A stretch of DNA of 62,259 nt from positions 1 through 62,259 of the IMG/VR virus record IMGVR_UViG_3300046003_005119; one strand, 5' to 3'. The DNA comes from a virus. This document shows, one piece after another, positions 33,819 through 40,603 of the stretch. A program made the translations under genes and the position numbers. Each line of letters opens with the position of its first letter. The stretch's first letter is position 1. Under the pieces are notes generated by a model. It saw only the letters and a list, made by a program, of their open reading frames with translations, ran no database searches and was not told where the DNA came from.

Positions 33819-35330
33819 TCACTTGGCTGATTTTTGTTTCGGTTCCGAAGGCGGATCACCCGATATCGGATTGTCCGGGTCTTTGTTCGGTTGGTCTGGA
33901 GACAAATCGCCGGTCTTTGCCTTGGCGAAGACGAAGTCATCCTCGTCCTCCTTCTTGGCTTCAGCGATTTCTTCTTCGAACGAGCGAGTCGTCATGCGGC
34001 GCTTGCGAGCAAGATCGTGCATGGTTTTCGCGCTGATCGGGAAGCCGAGGTTGCGAGCAGTCGCCATTTCCACCATCGTCTGACCGGTGAGAGGCATCTC
34101 GCCAAATTCTTTGTTCGGTTTGACCTTGACTTCCTCTGGGTTCTCACCCATCCAGATAGCACAGGTCTTCAGGATGCTTTCGAGAGCGAGCGCACCAGTA
34201 TCAACAATCTGGTTCATGTCAGCGGTGCGAGCCGCGACACGGATCCTAAGGCTGTCACCGCTCTCACGTTCACGACTCGTCGTGTCCAGCGTTTGGGCTC
34301 CCATCGAGCCGGCACGGGCTTCAAGACGCTGAAGAGCTTCACGCTGCTCAGAAAGCCCAGTGGAGTTCACGCCGATATATTTCGCATCCGCGCCCATCGG
34401 GAGATCAACTCTCGCTCCGACACCAGTTCTCACCGTATCATCTTCAGCGAAGTTACCGCCGATTGTAACAAACGTGTCTTGACCCTGCATGAACAGATTC
34501 TGACGATAATCTGCTTCGGAGCGATAGATCGTCATGCAGAGGTTGCCGAGATCCAAAAGCGGCGGATCATCAACATCAGAAGTCACATCACACGAGTTGA
34601 TGATGACGAATGGAATATTCTGGAGAGTCTTGCCGCGCCAAGTCGGAGCCTTGAGTTTCGTGGTAGAATACTCGGTATCACCGAACACTCCCTGCACATA
34701 AAGACCACGAGATTCGTTTTCCAACTCGTCACCGATGATAAGAACACGATACTTCTCATCAGTCTCCCAGTTGAAGCCATCCGTCCGCTTGTTCTCAGTC
34801 TCGTCGAGGATGACGAAATTCAGAGTCTGAGGAATGACCTGATCAGAGCGGCCATCGTCCCAGTTGATGATTCTCTCTGCGACATACGTCGTCAGATACG
34901 GCAGATCTTCTCCAGGAGCAGGATTCGTCGGCAGATCAGCCATGAGACCGACTCGCCCAGTGATGAGCTGCTCAGTGTTGATCTTCCGGAGGAGAACTGG
35001 CAGCGGCTCACCCTTCGAACTCCGAATATTCTGCATCGATTTCGGTAGCTCGATGATCGGAGGCTGCGAGTGCATCATGCCGACTGCCATCTGCACAGCT
35101 TCACGCGTGAAGTTCGGAAATCTCGCTCGAACCTTCATGGCATTGTATGCCATCTGACCGACAGCAGTCTCAGACTTGCCGAATCCAGTCGCAATCTGAG
35201 AAGCAGTCGCTGGCAGATAAAGCGCGTTCTTCGACTTCACCTGACGCTCACCTCGATAAGCGTCACGCATGAGCGTCCAATCAGAATTGGTCGCCGAGAA
35301 CTGAGGATGTTTTGAGCTGAGAGTTACCAT
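33819..35330 (-). CDS. Portal protein (DUF4055 family)
   Basis: 503 residues. MRDAYRGERQVKSKNALYLP, RARFPNFTREAVQMAVGMM and the TGRVGLMADLPTNP region match the DUF4055 portal type. The C-terminus is charged and Pro-rich. It forms the dodecameric DNA entry ring and follows the terminase gene. Confidence 0.88.
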   Translation of the reverse strand: MVTLSSKHPQFSATNSDWTLMRDAYRGERQVKSKNALYLPATASQIATGFGKSETAVGQMAYNAMKVRARFPNFTREAVQMAVGMMHSQPPIIELPKSMQNIRSSKGEPLPVLLRKINTEQLITGRVGLMADLPTNPAPGEDLPYLTTYVAERIINWDDGRSDQVIPQTLNFVILDETENKRTDGFNWETDEKYRVLIIGDELENESRGLYVQGVFGDTEYSTTKLKAPTWRGKTLQNIPFVIINSCDVTSDVDDPPLLDLGNLCMTIYRSEADYRQNLFMQGQDTFVTIGGNFAEDDTVRTGVGARVDLPMGADAKYIGVNSTGLSEQREALQRLEARAGSMGAQTLDTTSRERESGDSLRIRVAARTADMNQIVDTGALALESILKTCAIWMGENPEEVKVKPNKEFGEMPLTGQTMVEMATARNLGFPISAKTMHDLARKRRMTTRSFEEEIAEAKKEDEDDFVFAKAKTGDLSPDQPNKDPDNPISGDPPSEPKQKSAK

Positions 35331-35366
35331 GCCAGCAGAATTGCATATTCTGCTGGCTCTGACAAA

Positions 35367-36890
35367 TCAATAATGTCCAGAAGTTGAGCCAGTTCCGCCC
35401 ATATTCGAGATATGACGAACGAAATATCTCGTTTCGTCAGCGATGTGATCTTCGGCATCCGTGTTCACGTCGTCCTGATCTTTCTCATCTCTGGGCAAAA
35501 CTGGCACCGTTTCGATGAATGACAGACATTCGTCGAAGATGAACATTCCAGGCTGTTCACGAGGATACATGAGAAGGACATCCTCTTTAGTCGGATGTTT
35601 TCTCATCGTCGGATGAGCATTTTTCAGCCTCTGACGCATCTGGTTCCAGCCTGTCACACGCGATCCAGGACGTTTATCAGCCGGAGCCCACTGAATTCCA
35701 GGATACTTGTTTCCATCATCCAATCTGACTTTGACTTTCATGTCTGTCGCGATGCAGTTGCCGTTCTCAGCGGCGAAAATCTGCGAGTCAGCGACTCCGC
35801 CCTTCACTCGACACCAGTCTTCACCTGGAATTCTCCAGTTCCACGCCAGCTCTTTCTCGACAATTCCAGCCGCGATGTCAGTCGCGAGCATTCGGAGACC
35901 CTCGTTGGGCTTTCCTGTCGAGCCATACCATTCTTTCACACGGAAAGAGTCTCCCTTGATCGTCGAGCGCCATGATCCATCACGAAGCTGAACGTCTTCT
36001 CCATTCGAAATGGCCCACCAGCCCACAGAGAAAGGCTTCGATTCTCCCCAGTCGAAGGAGCGGATGATACGCCAATTCAACGGTATCTCAAAGTTTGAGA
36101 TTACATTAAATCGAGGTTCCCATACATCGTCGAACATACCGCCAGCGACGATGTCCCATGACCCTTCGAGCCATGCTTTCTTCTCCGCCGCGTTTCTCGC
36201 TGACGCTGCAATCTTCTGTTTGTATTCAGGATCGGCCTCGAGCAGAGCCGTGTTCTCGTCGATATGCGAGTGGATGCTCAGGCGAGGAGGCTCGGAGTTC
36301 CCTTCTTCATCTTTCAGATCGCGACGGACGATCATGTTCATGCTGTTGGGCTTGAACCTGTGTTTCACCCAGTTGTGACCGGGACCATATGGGTTCGTCG
36401 TCGCGCGAACCATACGAGGCATTCCCTTTGTCGACGAACGACAACACGAGAACATCCTCTTGTAGCCCTCATCATTCGCCCAGTTGCACAACTCTTCCCA
36501 ACCAATCCAGGGATATTCGTGACCGTGATAGTTCCAATAGTCGTCAGCTTTCATGAACTGGCGAAGCAGAAGCTGTTCTCCTCCAGGAAACGTCCAGACA
36601 TGCTCGGAGTTGTTGAATTTCGCTTCCGGCCAGATCTGAGGGATCCACTTTTTCGTTTTCGAGATAATATCCGTCAATTGTTTATACGTTTGACGGAATA
36701 GAATTCCCTTCCAGCCAGCCCCGTATCCCTTTCCGACGTGCATACAGAAGCTCATAATCAATGAGTCTGTCTTGCCGCCTCCGCGAGTTCCTTCGAACAA
36801 GACTTCGAAGATTGGGTGAGCTGCGAGGAAGGCCTCTTGGCTTCCTCGCATGGGTCGCCAAATCACGTTCTTGGGGAATTGCATACTCAT
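35367..36890 (-). CDS. terL: Terminase large subunit
   Basis: 507 residues. Walker A is FEGTRGGGKTDS (about residues 32-43), Walker B is YPWIGWEEL, and the C-motif region is RATTNPYGPGHNW. The nuclease domain starts at RSFDWGESKPF, with further acidic residues at VADSQIFA and DAEDHIADETRY. It packages DNA into the prohead. ATG 36890 gives an ATGA overlap with the upstream peptidase-like gene. Confidence 0.93.
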   Translation of the reverse strand: MSMQFPKNVIWRPMRGSQEAFLAAHPIFEVLFEGTRGGGKTDSLIMSFCMHVGKGYGAGWKGILFRQTYKQLTDIISKTKKWIPQIWPEAKFNNSEHVWTFPGGEQLLLRQFMKADDYWNYHGHEYPWIGWEELCNWANDEGYKRMFSCCRSSTKGMPRMVRATTNPYGPGHNWVKHRFKPNSMNMIVRRDLKDEEGNSEPPRLSIHSHIDENTALLEADPEYKQKIAASARNAAEKKAWLEGSWDIVAGGMFDDVWEPRFNVISNFEIPLNWRIIRSFDWGESKPFSVGWWAISNGEDVQLRDGSWRSTIKGDSFRVKEWYGSTGKPNEGLRMLATDIAAGIVEKELAWNWRIPGEDWCRVKGGVADSQIFAAENGNCIATDMKVKVRLDDGNKYPGIQWAPADKRPGSRVTGWNQMRQRLKNAHPTMRKHPTKEDVLLMYPREQPGMFIFDECLSFIETVPVLPRDEKDQDDVNTDAEDHIADETRYFVRHISNMGGTGSTSGHY

Positions 36891-37246
36891 TTCAGCACAT
36901 ACCATCCATCAAAGGTCGACAGCCCAAGACGAGAGGGATGAGGATCATGAACGATCGTTCCGGAAGAGCGACACCATACTACAGCATGACGTATTCCGCG
37001 TGGAGAGACTCCAGCACGAATTACGAAATCTGGCCAATGTGGTTTCGCTCTGGGATAATAGTCGAGGTTCTTCGAAGTTCTTTGTTCCAGAACGTCAAAG
37101 AACTCGTGATTCCAGCCACCACCTTCTGCGATCGGATGCGGAAGATCGATATCCTCTCCGAGCAGAGTGTAGACACACGCTCTCATGCAGTCCCCGTATT
37201 GACCTCTCTCGTGGTCAGACAATACTTGCTGATCGAATGTCTTCAT
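36887..37246 (-). CDS. C39-like cysteine peptidase-fold phage protein
   Basis: 119 residues. GQYGDCMRACVYTLLGEDIDLP carries the candidate catalytic Cys, and RHAVVWCRSSGTIVHDPHPSRLGL the His/Asp part. Small phage proteins with this C39-like pattern are widespread, but their substrate is unknown. The gene directly precedes terL in the same operon. Confidence 0.75.
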   Translation of the reverse strand: MKTFDQQVLSDHERGQYGDCMRACVYTLLGEDIDLPHPIAEGGGWNHEFFDVLEQRTSKNLDYYPRAKPHWPDFVIRAGVSPRGIRHAVVWCRSSGTIVHDPHPSRLGLSTFDGWYVLK

Positions 37247-37503
37247 GATATCTGCAACCTCGCTTGAAGGACTGTGATCTCATGTCTCGTGAGATTACAC
37301 CCGCGTTCGATTCGATAGGTGCTCAGCCTCAGACCACGAATTTGTTCGAGCCATCCCGATTCCGTTTCTATGAAGCGGAATCGCGTTCCATCTTTGAACC
37401 GACCTCGGCGCGTTCCTAACTGCAGATCGGAGAATTCGTCTTGATTACGAATTCTCCAATCCACTATTCCTCCTACAGGAATCACGATCAGAAGATCATA
37501 CAT
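37243..37503 (-). CDS. Hypothetical protein (86 aa) heading the packaging operon
   Basis: Starts MYDLLIVIPVGGIVDWRIRN after a near-perfect GGAGGT seven bases upstream, and ends VLQARLQIS. It contains GRFKDGTRFRFIETESGWLEQIRGL. No family recognised. It is coupled to the C39-like gene. Confidence 0.65.
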   Translation of the reverse strand: MYDLLIVIPVGGIVDWRIRNQDEFSDLQLGTRRGRFKDGTRFRFIETESGWLEQIRGLRLSTYRIERGCNLTRHEITVLQARLQIS

Positions 37504-37740
37504 ATATTCTACCTCCGGTCGGAGCCGACACACATAGTGTCTATATGAACCCAGAAGGACACGCGGGCGCACCGTGGATCACGAAAATTCAGTTACACTC
37601 ATTCTCGCTGCTCACGCAAGTGCAGCTTCTCATGAGTCTCGTGAGGCTCGTCGATTCGTTTCGAATTTTGGTTTCTTGTTTCTCGGTTCTTGATCTTCGT
37701 AGGATTTCGAATGATGTGGGTGAAGGGGCGGGGAACGGGA
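37504..37740. promoter_or_regulatory. Leader region of the packaging/structural operon
   Basis: No gene is seen. The part next to 37503 should hold the late promoter; GTTCATATAGAC around 37535-37546 is a possible -10 region, but no convincing -35 is visible. The composition here is normal (many GA and TC) and switches abruptly at 37741. Confidence 0.35.
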
Positions 37741-37751
37741 CCGCCAGCCAT

Positions 37752-37778
37752 ACGCCCCACGCGCAAGCCGTGCGTGGG
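37752..37778 (-). terminator. Hairpin after the GA-free gene
   Basis: GCCCCACGC and GCGTGGGGC form a 9-bp stem downstream of the GA/TC-free gene on the minus strand. There is no T tract, which would be hard to combine with the GA/TC ban and terminators of the TTCTTC kind used elsewhere in this genome. Position approximate. Confidence 0.5.
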
Positions 37779-37832
37779 GCGGGGTGGTAGCGGTTGCCTG
37801 CCCCGCAACGGGGGCAGGCGGTTGCTTTGGCG

Positions 37833-38315
37833 CTATGCCTTGGCAGGCGCAGGCGCGGGCGCGGCAGCGGTTGCCACAGGCGCGGCAGCGGCAGCGGCAG
37901 CGGTTGCCACAGGCACAAGCCAAGCCTGCGCGGCGGCCCATTGCGGCATGTTGTGGCGCTGCCAGCCCCCATTTGGCGGGGCAAGCGTGGGGCTTGCGGC
38001 TGCACTGGCCACCAGCGCGGCGCGGTATTGCGCCAAGGTAAAGCCGTTGGGCTGCACCTTGGCAAGCGCCTGTGCCACTTGGCAGGCAAAAGCGCGGTGG
38101 CCACGCTGCCCCACAGGCCAGCCAGCGCTTGCGGCTGCACTGTAGGGCATATAGGTGTAAAGTGCCGCGCCAATGGCCACAGCAACGGGCGCGGCGGTTG
38201 CGGTTGCAACGGGCGCGGCGGGCGCGGGCGCGGTTGCGGTTGCGGTTGCAACGGGCGCGGGGGCAGTAGCCTTGCCAGCGGTTGCGGTTGCGGTGTTTTT
38301 GTTAGCTTGTGCCAT
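37833..38315 (-). CDS. Ala-rich protein without Asp or Glu, encoded in the GA/TC-free tract (160 aa)
   Basis: The N-terminal 45 residues and C-terminal 25 residues are low complexity (ATATA, APAPV, PVATA). Residues about 48-132 look folded: ALYTYMPYSAAASAGWPVGQ, then GHRAFACQVAQALAKVQPNG, FTLAQYRAALV and NMPQWAAAQAWL. No Asp or Glu occurs, because every GAN codon is forbidden by the DNA. The protein is basic, so DNA or RNA binding is plausible. AAAGG precedes the ATG, and a promoter lies at 38370-38399. I recognise no family. Confidence 0.75.
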   Translation of the reverse strand: MAQANKNTATATAGKATAPAPVATATATAPAPAAPVATATAAPVAVAIGAALYTYMPYSAAASAGWPVGQRGHRAFACQVAQALAKVQPNGFTLAQYRAALVASAAASPTLAPPNGGWQRHNMPQWAAAQAWLVPVATAAAAAAAPVATAAAPAPAPAKA

Positions 38316-38369
38316 TGTGGTAGCCTTTGGTTACAGGGTAGCAGCACCATTGCCGCTATGCCCTGCCCC

Positions 38370-38399
38370 TATATAGCGCCATAGCGCGGCAAAAGCCAA
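38370..38399 (-). promoter_or_regulatory. Promoter of the GA-free gene (TTGGCT-18-TATATA)
   Basis: Minus-strand TTGGCT (38394-38399) and TATATA (38370-38375) with an 18-base spacer, 55 bases before the ATG. The -35 touches the first GTAAC repeat at 38400, so a protein bound to the array could activate or repress it. Confidence 0.6.
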
Positions 38400-38524
38400 G
38401 TAACATGTTGTTACAGATTGTAACAATTTGTTACCGGAAATGCAGTAACGTTTTGTTGCAGGCTGTAACAATTTGTTACCGGAAATGCAGTAACGTTTTG
38501 TTACAGCCTGTAACAATTTGTTAC
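38400..38524. repeat. Array of six GTAAC-N5-GTTAC palindromic elements
   Basis: Copies start at 38400, 38420, 38445, 38465, 38490 and 38510, spaced 20, 25, 20, 25 and 20 bp. Three are the perfect dyad GTAACAATTTGTTAC, the others are GTAACATGTTGTTAC, GTAACGTTTTGTTGC and GTAACGTTTTGTTAC. Seen as direct repeats the unit is 45 bp. Two helical turns then two and a half suggest cooperative binding of a dimeric protein: an operator array, replication iterons or a packaging/partition site. Confidence 0.9.
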
Positions 38525-38693
38525 CGGAGACGAGAGACCGAACGAGAGACCTACCGACGAAGATGAAGATGACGAGTGAGATCTCCTCTGTCGGTTCTGT
38601 CGTATCGGTTCATGACTGTCGGTTCGATGATGAAGAAGATGATGAGTGTCGAGCCCAAGAAGAAAGAGCCTCAATCGGCTCTTTCTTGTCGGT
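38525..38693. repeat. GA/TC-saturated spacer with terminator
   Basis: Directly beyond the repeat array the composition flips to GA and TC in almost every position (gacgaagatgaagatgacga, gatgatgaagaagatgatg). Two copies of ctgtcggttc also occur. No gene is visible. Confidence 0.7.
38660..38687 (-). terminator. Rho-independent terminator
   Basis: AAGAAAGAGCC and GGCTCTTTCTT form a perfect 11-bp stem with a 6-base loop, just after the stop of gene 38694-38882. TTCTT follows. Confidence 0.8.
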
Positions 38694-38882
38694 TCAGTCG
38701 TAGACGAACGACTCGAGGTAAGTGTCAATCACATCGCCATCTTTCGAAACGAACTCTGTCACCTCATACCCGTGGTGGTTCACATTAGTCCGCTTCGTGA
38801 GACCCTCTATCTCTGCTGGGACAGAGCGATAGATCGTGACATGACCTCGCCGATTGGTGCGAATATACATCTTATCGCTCAT
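38694..38882 (-). CDS. Small early protein (62 aa)
   Basis: MSDKMYIRTNRRGHVTIYRS... ending LESFVYD. Charged and soluble, with no recognised family. ATGA overlap with the 69-aa gene upstream; terminator at 38660-38687. Confidence 0.65.
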   Translation of the reverse strand: MSDKMYIRTNRRGHVTIYRSVPAEIEGLTKRTNVNHHGYEVTEFVSKDGDVIDTYLESFVYD

Positions 38883-39088
38883 GCCCGACCCTCCGCACGA
38901 ATGGCCTGACGCACGGCCAGCGGCGTCTCAACGCCGTGGGCGAAGGCGGGGCGGCAGACTTGGATGACGCCGCCGCACTGTGAAAAGCGACGAGTCAACG
39001 CGAAGATCTGACGCTGGAGCGACTGACGGTCGTCGGCCAGACGACCAGTGAACTCTGCGCGCTCTTTATTCCAAGGATTGATCTGCAT
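38879..39088 (-). CDS. Small early protein (69 aa)
   Basis: Begins MQINPWNKERAEFTGRLADD, basic and helical (RQSLQRQIFALTRRFSQCGG). AAAGGCTACC lies before the ATG, and a promoter is at 39128-39156. Unknown function. Confidence 0.6.
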   Translation of the reverse strand: MQINPWNKERAEFTGRLADDRQSLQRQIFALTRRFSQCGGVIQVCRPAFAHGVETPLAVRQAIRAEGRA

Positions 39089-39127
39089 TTGGTAGCCTTT
39101 CGGTTTGGGTTAAGTTGCCGTAAGACC

Positions 39128-39156
39128 ATGTTATTACACAGAAATTTAAGAAGCAA
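39128..39156 (-). promoter_or_regulatory. Promoter (TTGCTT-17-TAACAT)
   Basis: Minus-strand TTGCTT and TAACAT, 17-base spacer, followed by a leader with AAAGGCTACC before the 69-aa gene. Shares TTGCTTCT with the promoters at 40001 and 40413. Confidence 0.7.
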
Positions 39157-39201
39157 CTCATTTATATCCAATCCTCCGGACTCATATCGGAAGAGGCTCC
39201 C

Positions 39202-39270
39202 GATGAAGAAGATGAAGAAGATGAAGATGACGAGTCTCTCATCCAGATCTTCTTCATCATCTTCATCTTC
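39202..39270. repeat. Long hairpin built of GAAGAT / ATCTTC
   Basis: Arm one (39202-39234) is gatgaagaagatgaagaag-like; arm two (about 39246-39270) is its near reverse complement (ATCTTCTTCATC). They can form a stem of about 24 bp around a short loop. Similar arms recur near 40.05 and 40.5 kb. Confidence 0.7.
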
Positions 39271-39287
39271 TGTATGCTCTCAGACAA

Positions 39288-39315
39288 CAGAAGAGGTGGA
39301 ATTCCACCTCTTCTG
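39288..39315 (-). terminator. 28-bp perfect palindrome, terminator
   Basis: CAGAAGAGGTGGAA followed by its exact reverse complement, 11 bases after the stop of gene 39326-39592. In RNA it makes a strong hairpin. Confidence 0.7.
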
Positions 39316-39325
39316 TCGGCCCTTT

Positions 39326-39592
39326 CTACGAGGTCAGGACGATATCGGCGAGATACGACAGACCGTCGCAGATATCTTGGGTGGTAAAGATTTCGGCGCC
39401 GCTGACGGTGTGTGCGATGACCAAGCCGTTCTCCATGATGAACAACTGGCCCGAGACTTCGTAGCCTTCTTCAAAGTGACGCAGCCACACCATGGATTCG
39501 TCGATGATTTCAAAACGAACTTCGGGGATGACCTCATCACAGTGAAACTTGATGTCGGCGATTTCGGCGGGGGTGAACTTGCGATTGAGCAT
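39326..39592 (-). CDS. Small early protein, paralogue family (88 aa)
   Basis: MLNRKFTPAEIADIKFHCDE, then FEIIDESMVWLRHFEEGYEV and DICDGLSYLADIVLTS. It resembles gene 40145-40378 in its N-terminal FTxAEIxDI pattern and C-terminal short helix. AAAGGCTACC precedes the ATG. Probably a host-takeover protein; function unknown. Confidence 0.65.
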   Translation of the reverse strand: MLNRKFTPAEIADIKFHCDEVIPEVRFEIIDESMVWLRHFEEGYEVSGQLFIMENGLVIAHTVSGAEIFTTQDICDGLSYLADIVLTS

Positions 39593-39627
39593 AGCTGGTA
39601 GCCTTTCTTGGGTTGCCTTGCCCTTAC

Positions 39628-39656
39628 AGTATAGCCCAAAGAGGGTGGAGAGTGTA
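39628..39656 (-). promoter_or_regulatory. Promoter (TACACT-17-TATACT)
   Basis: A good -10 TATACTG with weak -35 TACACT at 17 bases. The leader GTAAGGGCAAGGC is shared with the next two units. Confidence 0.5.
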
Positions 39657-39749
39657 GCACTATGAATCGTGGTCTTCGTGGCCGGAAGATGATGAAGATC
39701 TCGTCGGAAGAGGCCGACGAGCATAGAGAAATCCCTATGCTCTGTCGGT

Positions 39750-39965
39750 TCAGGCTAGCGCCCCTGCAACTGCTTTTTCAAAGGCTTCCAGCTTTTCCAC
39801 CACTTCGACCATGTTCGTGCATGTCGGGCTCATGGTCATCTCGATCGTCCCCCAAAAGTTCATCAACTTCCGCGTGGGGTGGTGGTATTGCGCCACAAAT
39901 TCTTCTTCCGGATCCTGCCCTTCGCGGTAGTAAAGCAGGTAATCGCCAGTGTCTTTCGTCAGCAT
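39750..39965 (-). CDS. Small early protein (71 aa)
   Basis: MLTKDTGDYLLYYREGQDPE..., ending KAVAGALA. It forms a single-gene unit with promoter 40001-40029 and a duplicated leader (GGCTACCAAATG twice). No family recognised. Confidence 0.65.
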   Translation of the reverse strand: MLTKDTGDYLLYYREGQDPEEEFVAQYHHPTRKLMNFWGTIEMTMSPTCTNMVEVVEKLEAFEKAVAGALA

Positions 39966-40000
39966 TTGGTAGCCCTTTCATTTGGTAGCCTTGCCCTTAC

Positions 40001-40029
40001 AGTATGGCAGTTAGAAATCTGAGAAGCAA
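40001..40029 (-). promoter_or_regulatory. Promoter (TTGCTT-17-CATACT)
   Basis: Minus-strand TTGCTT and CATACT spaced 17. The same -35, spacer and -10 occur at 40413-40441, so the units arose by duplication. Confidence 0.75.
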
Positions 40030-40144
40030 TTCATATATGTCCAGTCTTCTTCATCTATATGAGATACCGATGAAGATGAAGATGAAGATGAAGATGAAGA
40101 TGATTCCATCGGAGGAGGCCGACGAGTCCCCACACTCTGTCGGC

Positions 40145-40378
40145 TCACTCGGCTCTTAGAATGAGCTTCATGAGCTCATACAGATCGTCACAGAACGTAA
40201 CGAACCCGAGCTCGCTGATATAGATATGCTGCTCTCCGCTGATGTAGCCGACGTCTCCCATATCTGTGAAGACTTTGTTATCCTCTGTATCAGCGATACC
40301 GTTACCGAGTGTGCAGATATACATGGAGATGTCCTCCAGTTCTGCTTCGGTGAAGTCACGCGGCTCATAGATTTTCAT
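40145..40378 (-). CDS. Small early protein, paralogue family (77 aa)
   Basis: MKIYEPRDFTEAELEDISMY, then DMGDVGYISGEQHIYISELG and a C-terminal helix LYELMKLILRAE. Related in layout to gene 39326-39592. Own promoter and terminator-like flanks. Confidence 0.65.
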   Translation of the reverse strand: MKIYEPRDFTEAELEDISMYICTLGNGIADTEDNKVFTDMGDVGYISGEQHIYISELGFVTFCDDLYELMKLILRAE

Positions 40379-40412
40379 TTGGTAGCCCTTTCATTGGTAG
40401 CCTTGTCCTTAC

Positions 40413-40441
40413 AGTATGGCAGTTAGAAATCTGAGAAGCAA
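40413..40441 (-). promoter_or_regulatory. Promoter (TTGCTT-17-CATACT)
   Basis: Near-exact copy of the promoter at 40001-40029, driving the 77-aa gene; the leader again has GGCTACC before the ATG. Confidence 0.75.
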
Positions 40442-40449
40442 GTCATGTA

Positions 40450-40560
40450 TGTCAGGTCTTCTTCTCTCTCGTCCCGTTCTTCTTCATCATCTTCTATATC
40501 AGAAATCGAGGATGAAGATGATGAAGAAGATGAAGATAAAGAAGATCGCCATACCTGTGA
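40450..40560. repeat. GA/TC-rich inverted repeat and terminator after the TerS-like gene
   Basis: TCTTCTTCATCATCTTC and its exact reverse complement GAAGATGATGAAGAAGA face each other around a 16-base loop. A second hairpin (GATCGCC/GGCGATC) followed by TTCTTTATCTTC lies next to it on the minus strand and could terminate the upstream gene. Confidence 0.65.
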
Positions 40561-40603
40561 AGATACGGCGATCGACTGACTCTGTCGGTTCAGTTCTGTC
40601 GGT

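Larger units (their letters stand above)
37741..38416. other. 676-bp tract with no GA or TC dinucleotide
   Basis: From the end of a GA at 37739-37740 to the GA at 38416-38417 neither GA nor TC occurs on either strand; all other fourteen dinucleotides are present. With ordinary usage about 75-85 would be expected. All six reading frames across the tract are therefore free of Asp and Glu. The tract spans a gene, its terminator hairpin, ribosome binding site and promoter, and ends at the repeat array, so the constraint acts on the DNA and not on one protein. Confidence 0.97.

Noticed and set aside
37589-38350. Alternative minus-strand frame of 253 codons through the GA/TC-free tract
   Set aside because: The frame is Pro/Gln/Arg-rich noise. 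The 160-aa frame has a ribosome binding site, a promoter in register and a folded-looking centre. Stop codons TGA and TCA-derived stops are rare in the tract simply because GA/TC is absent, so long frames arise by default.
38400-38524. CRISPR-like array
   Set aside because: Repeats are 15-bp palindromes with 5-10 bp between them; there are no unique spacers of 25-40 bp and no cas genes.
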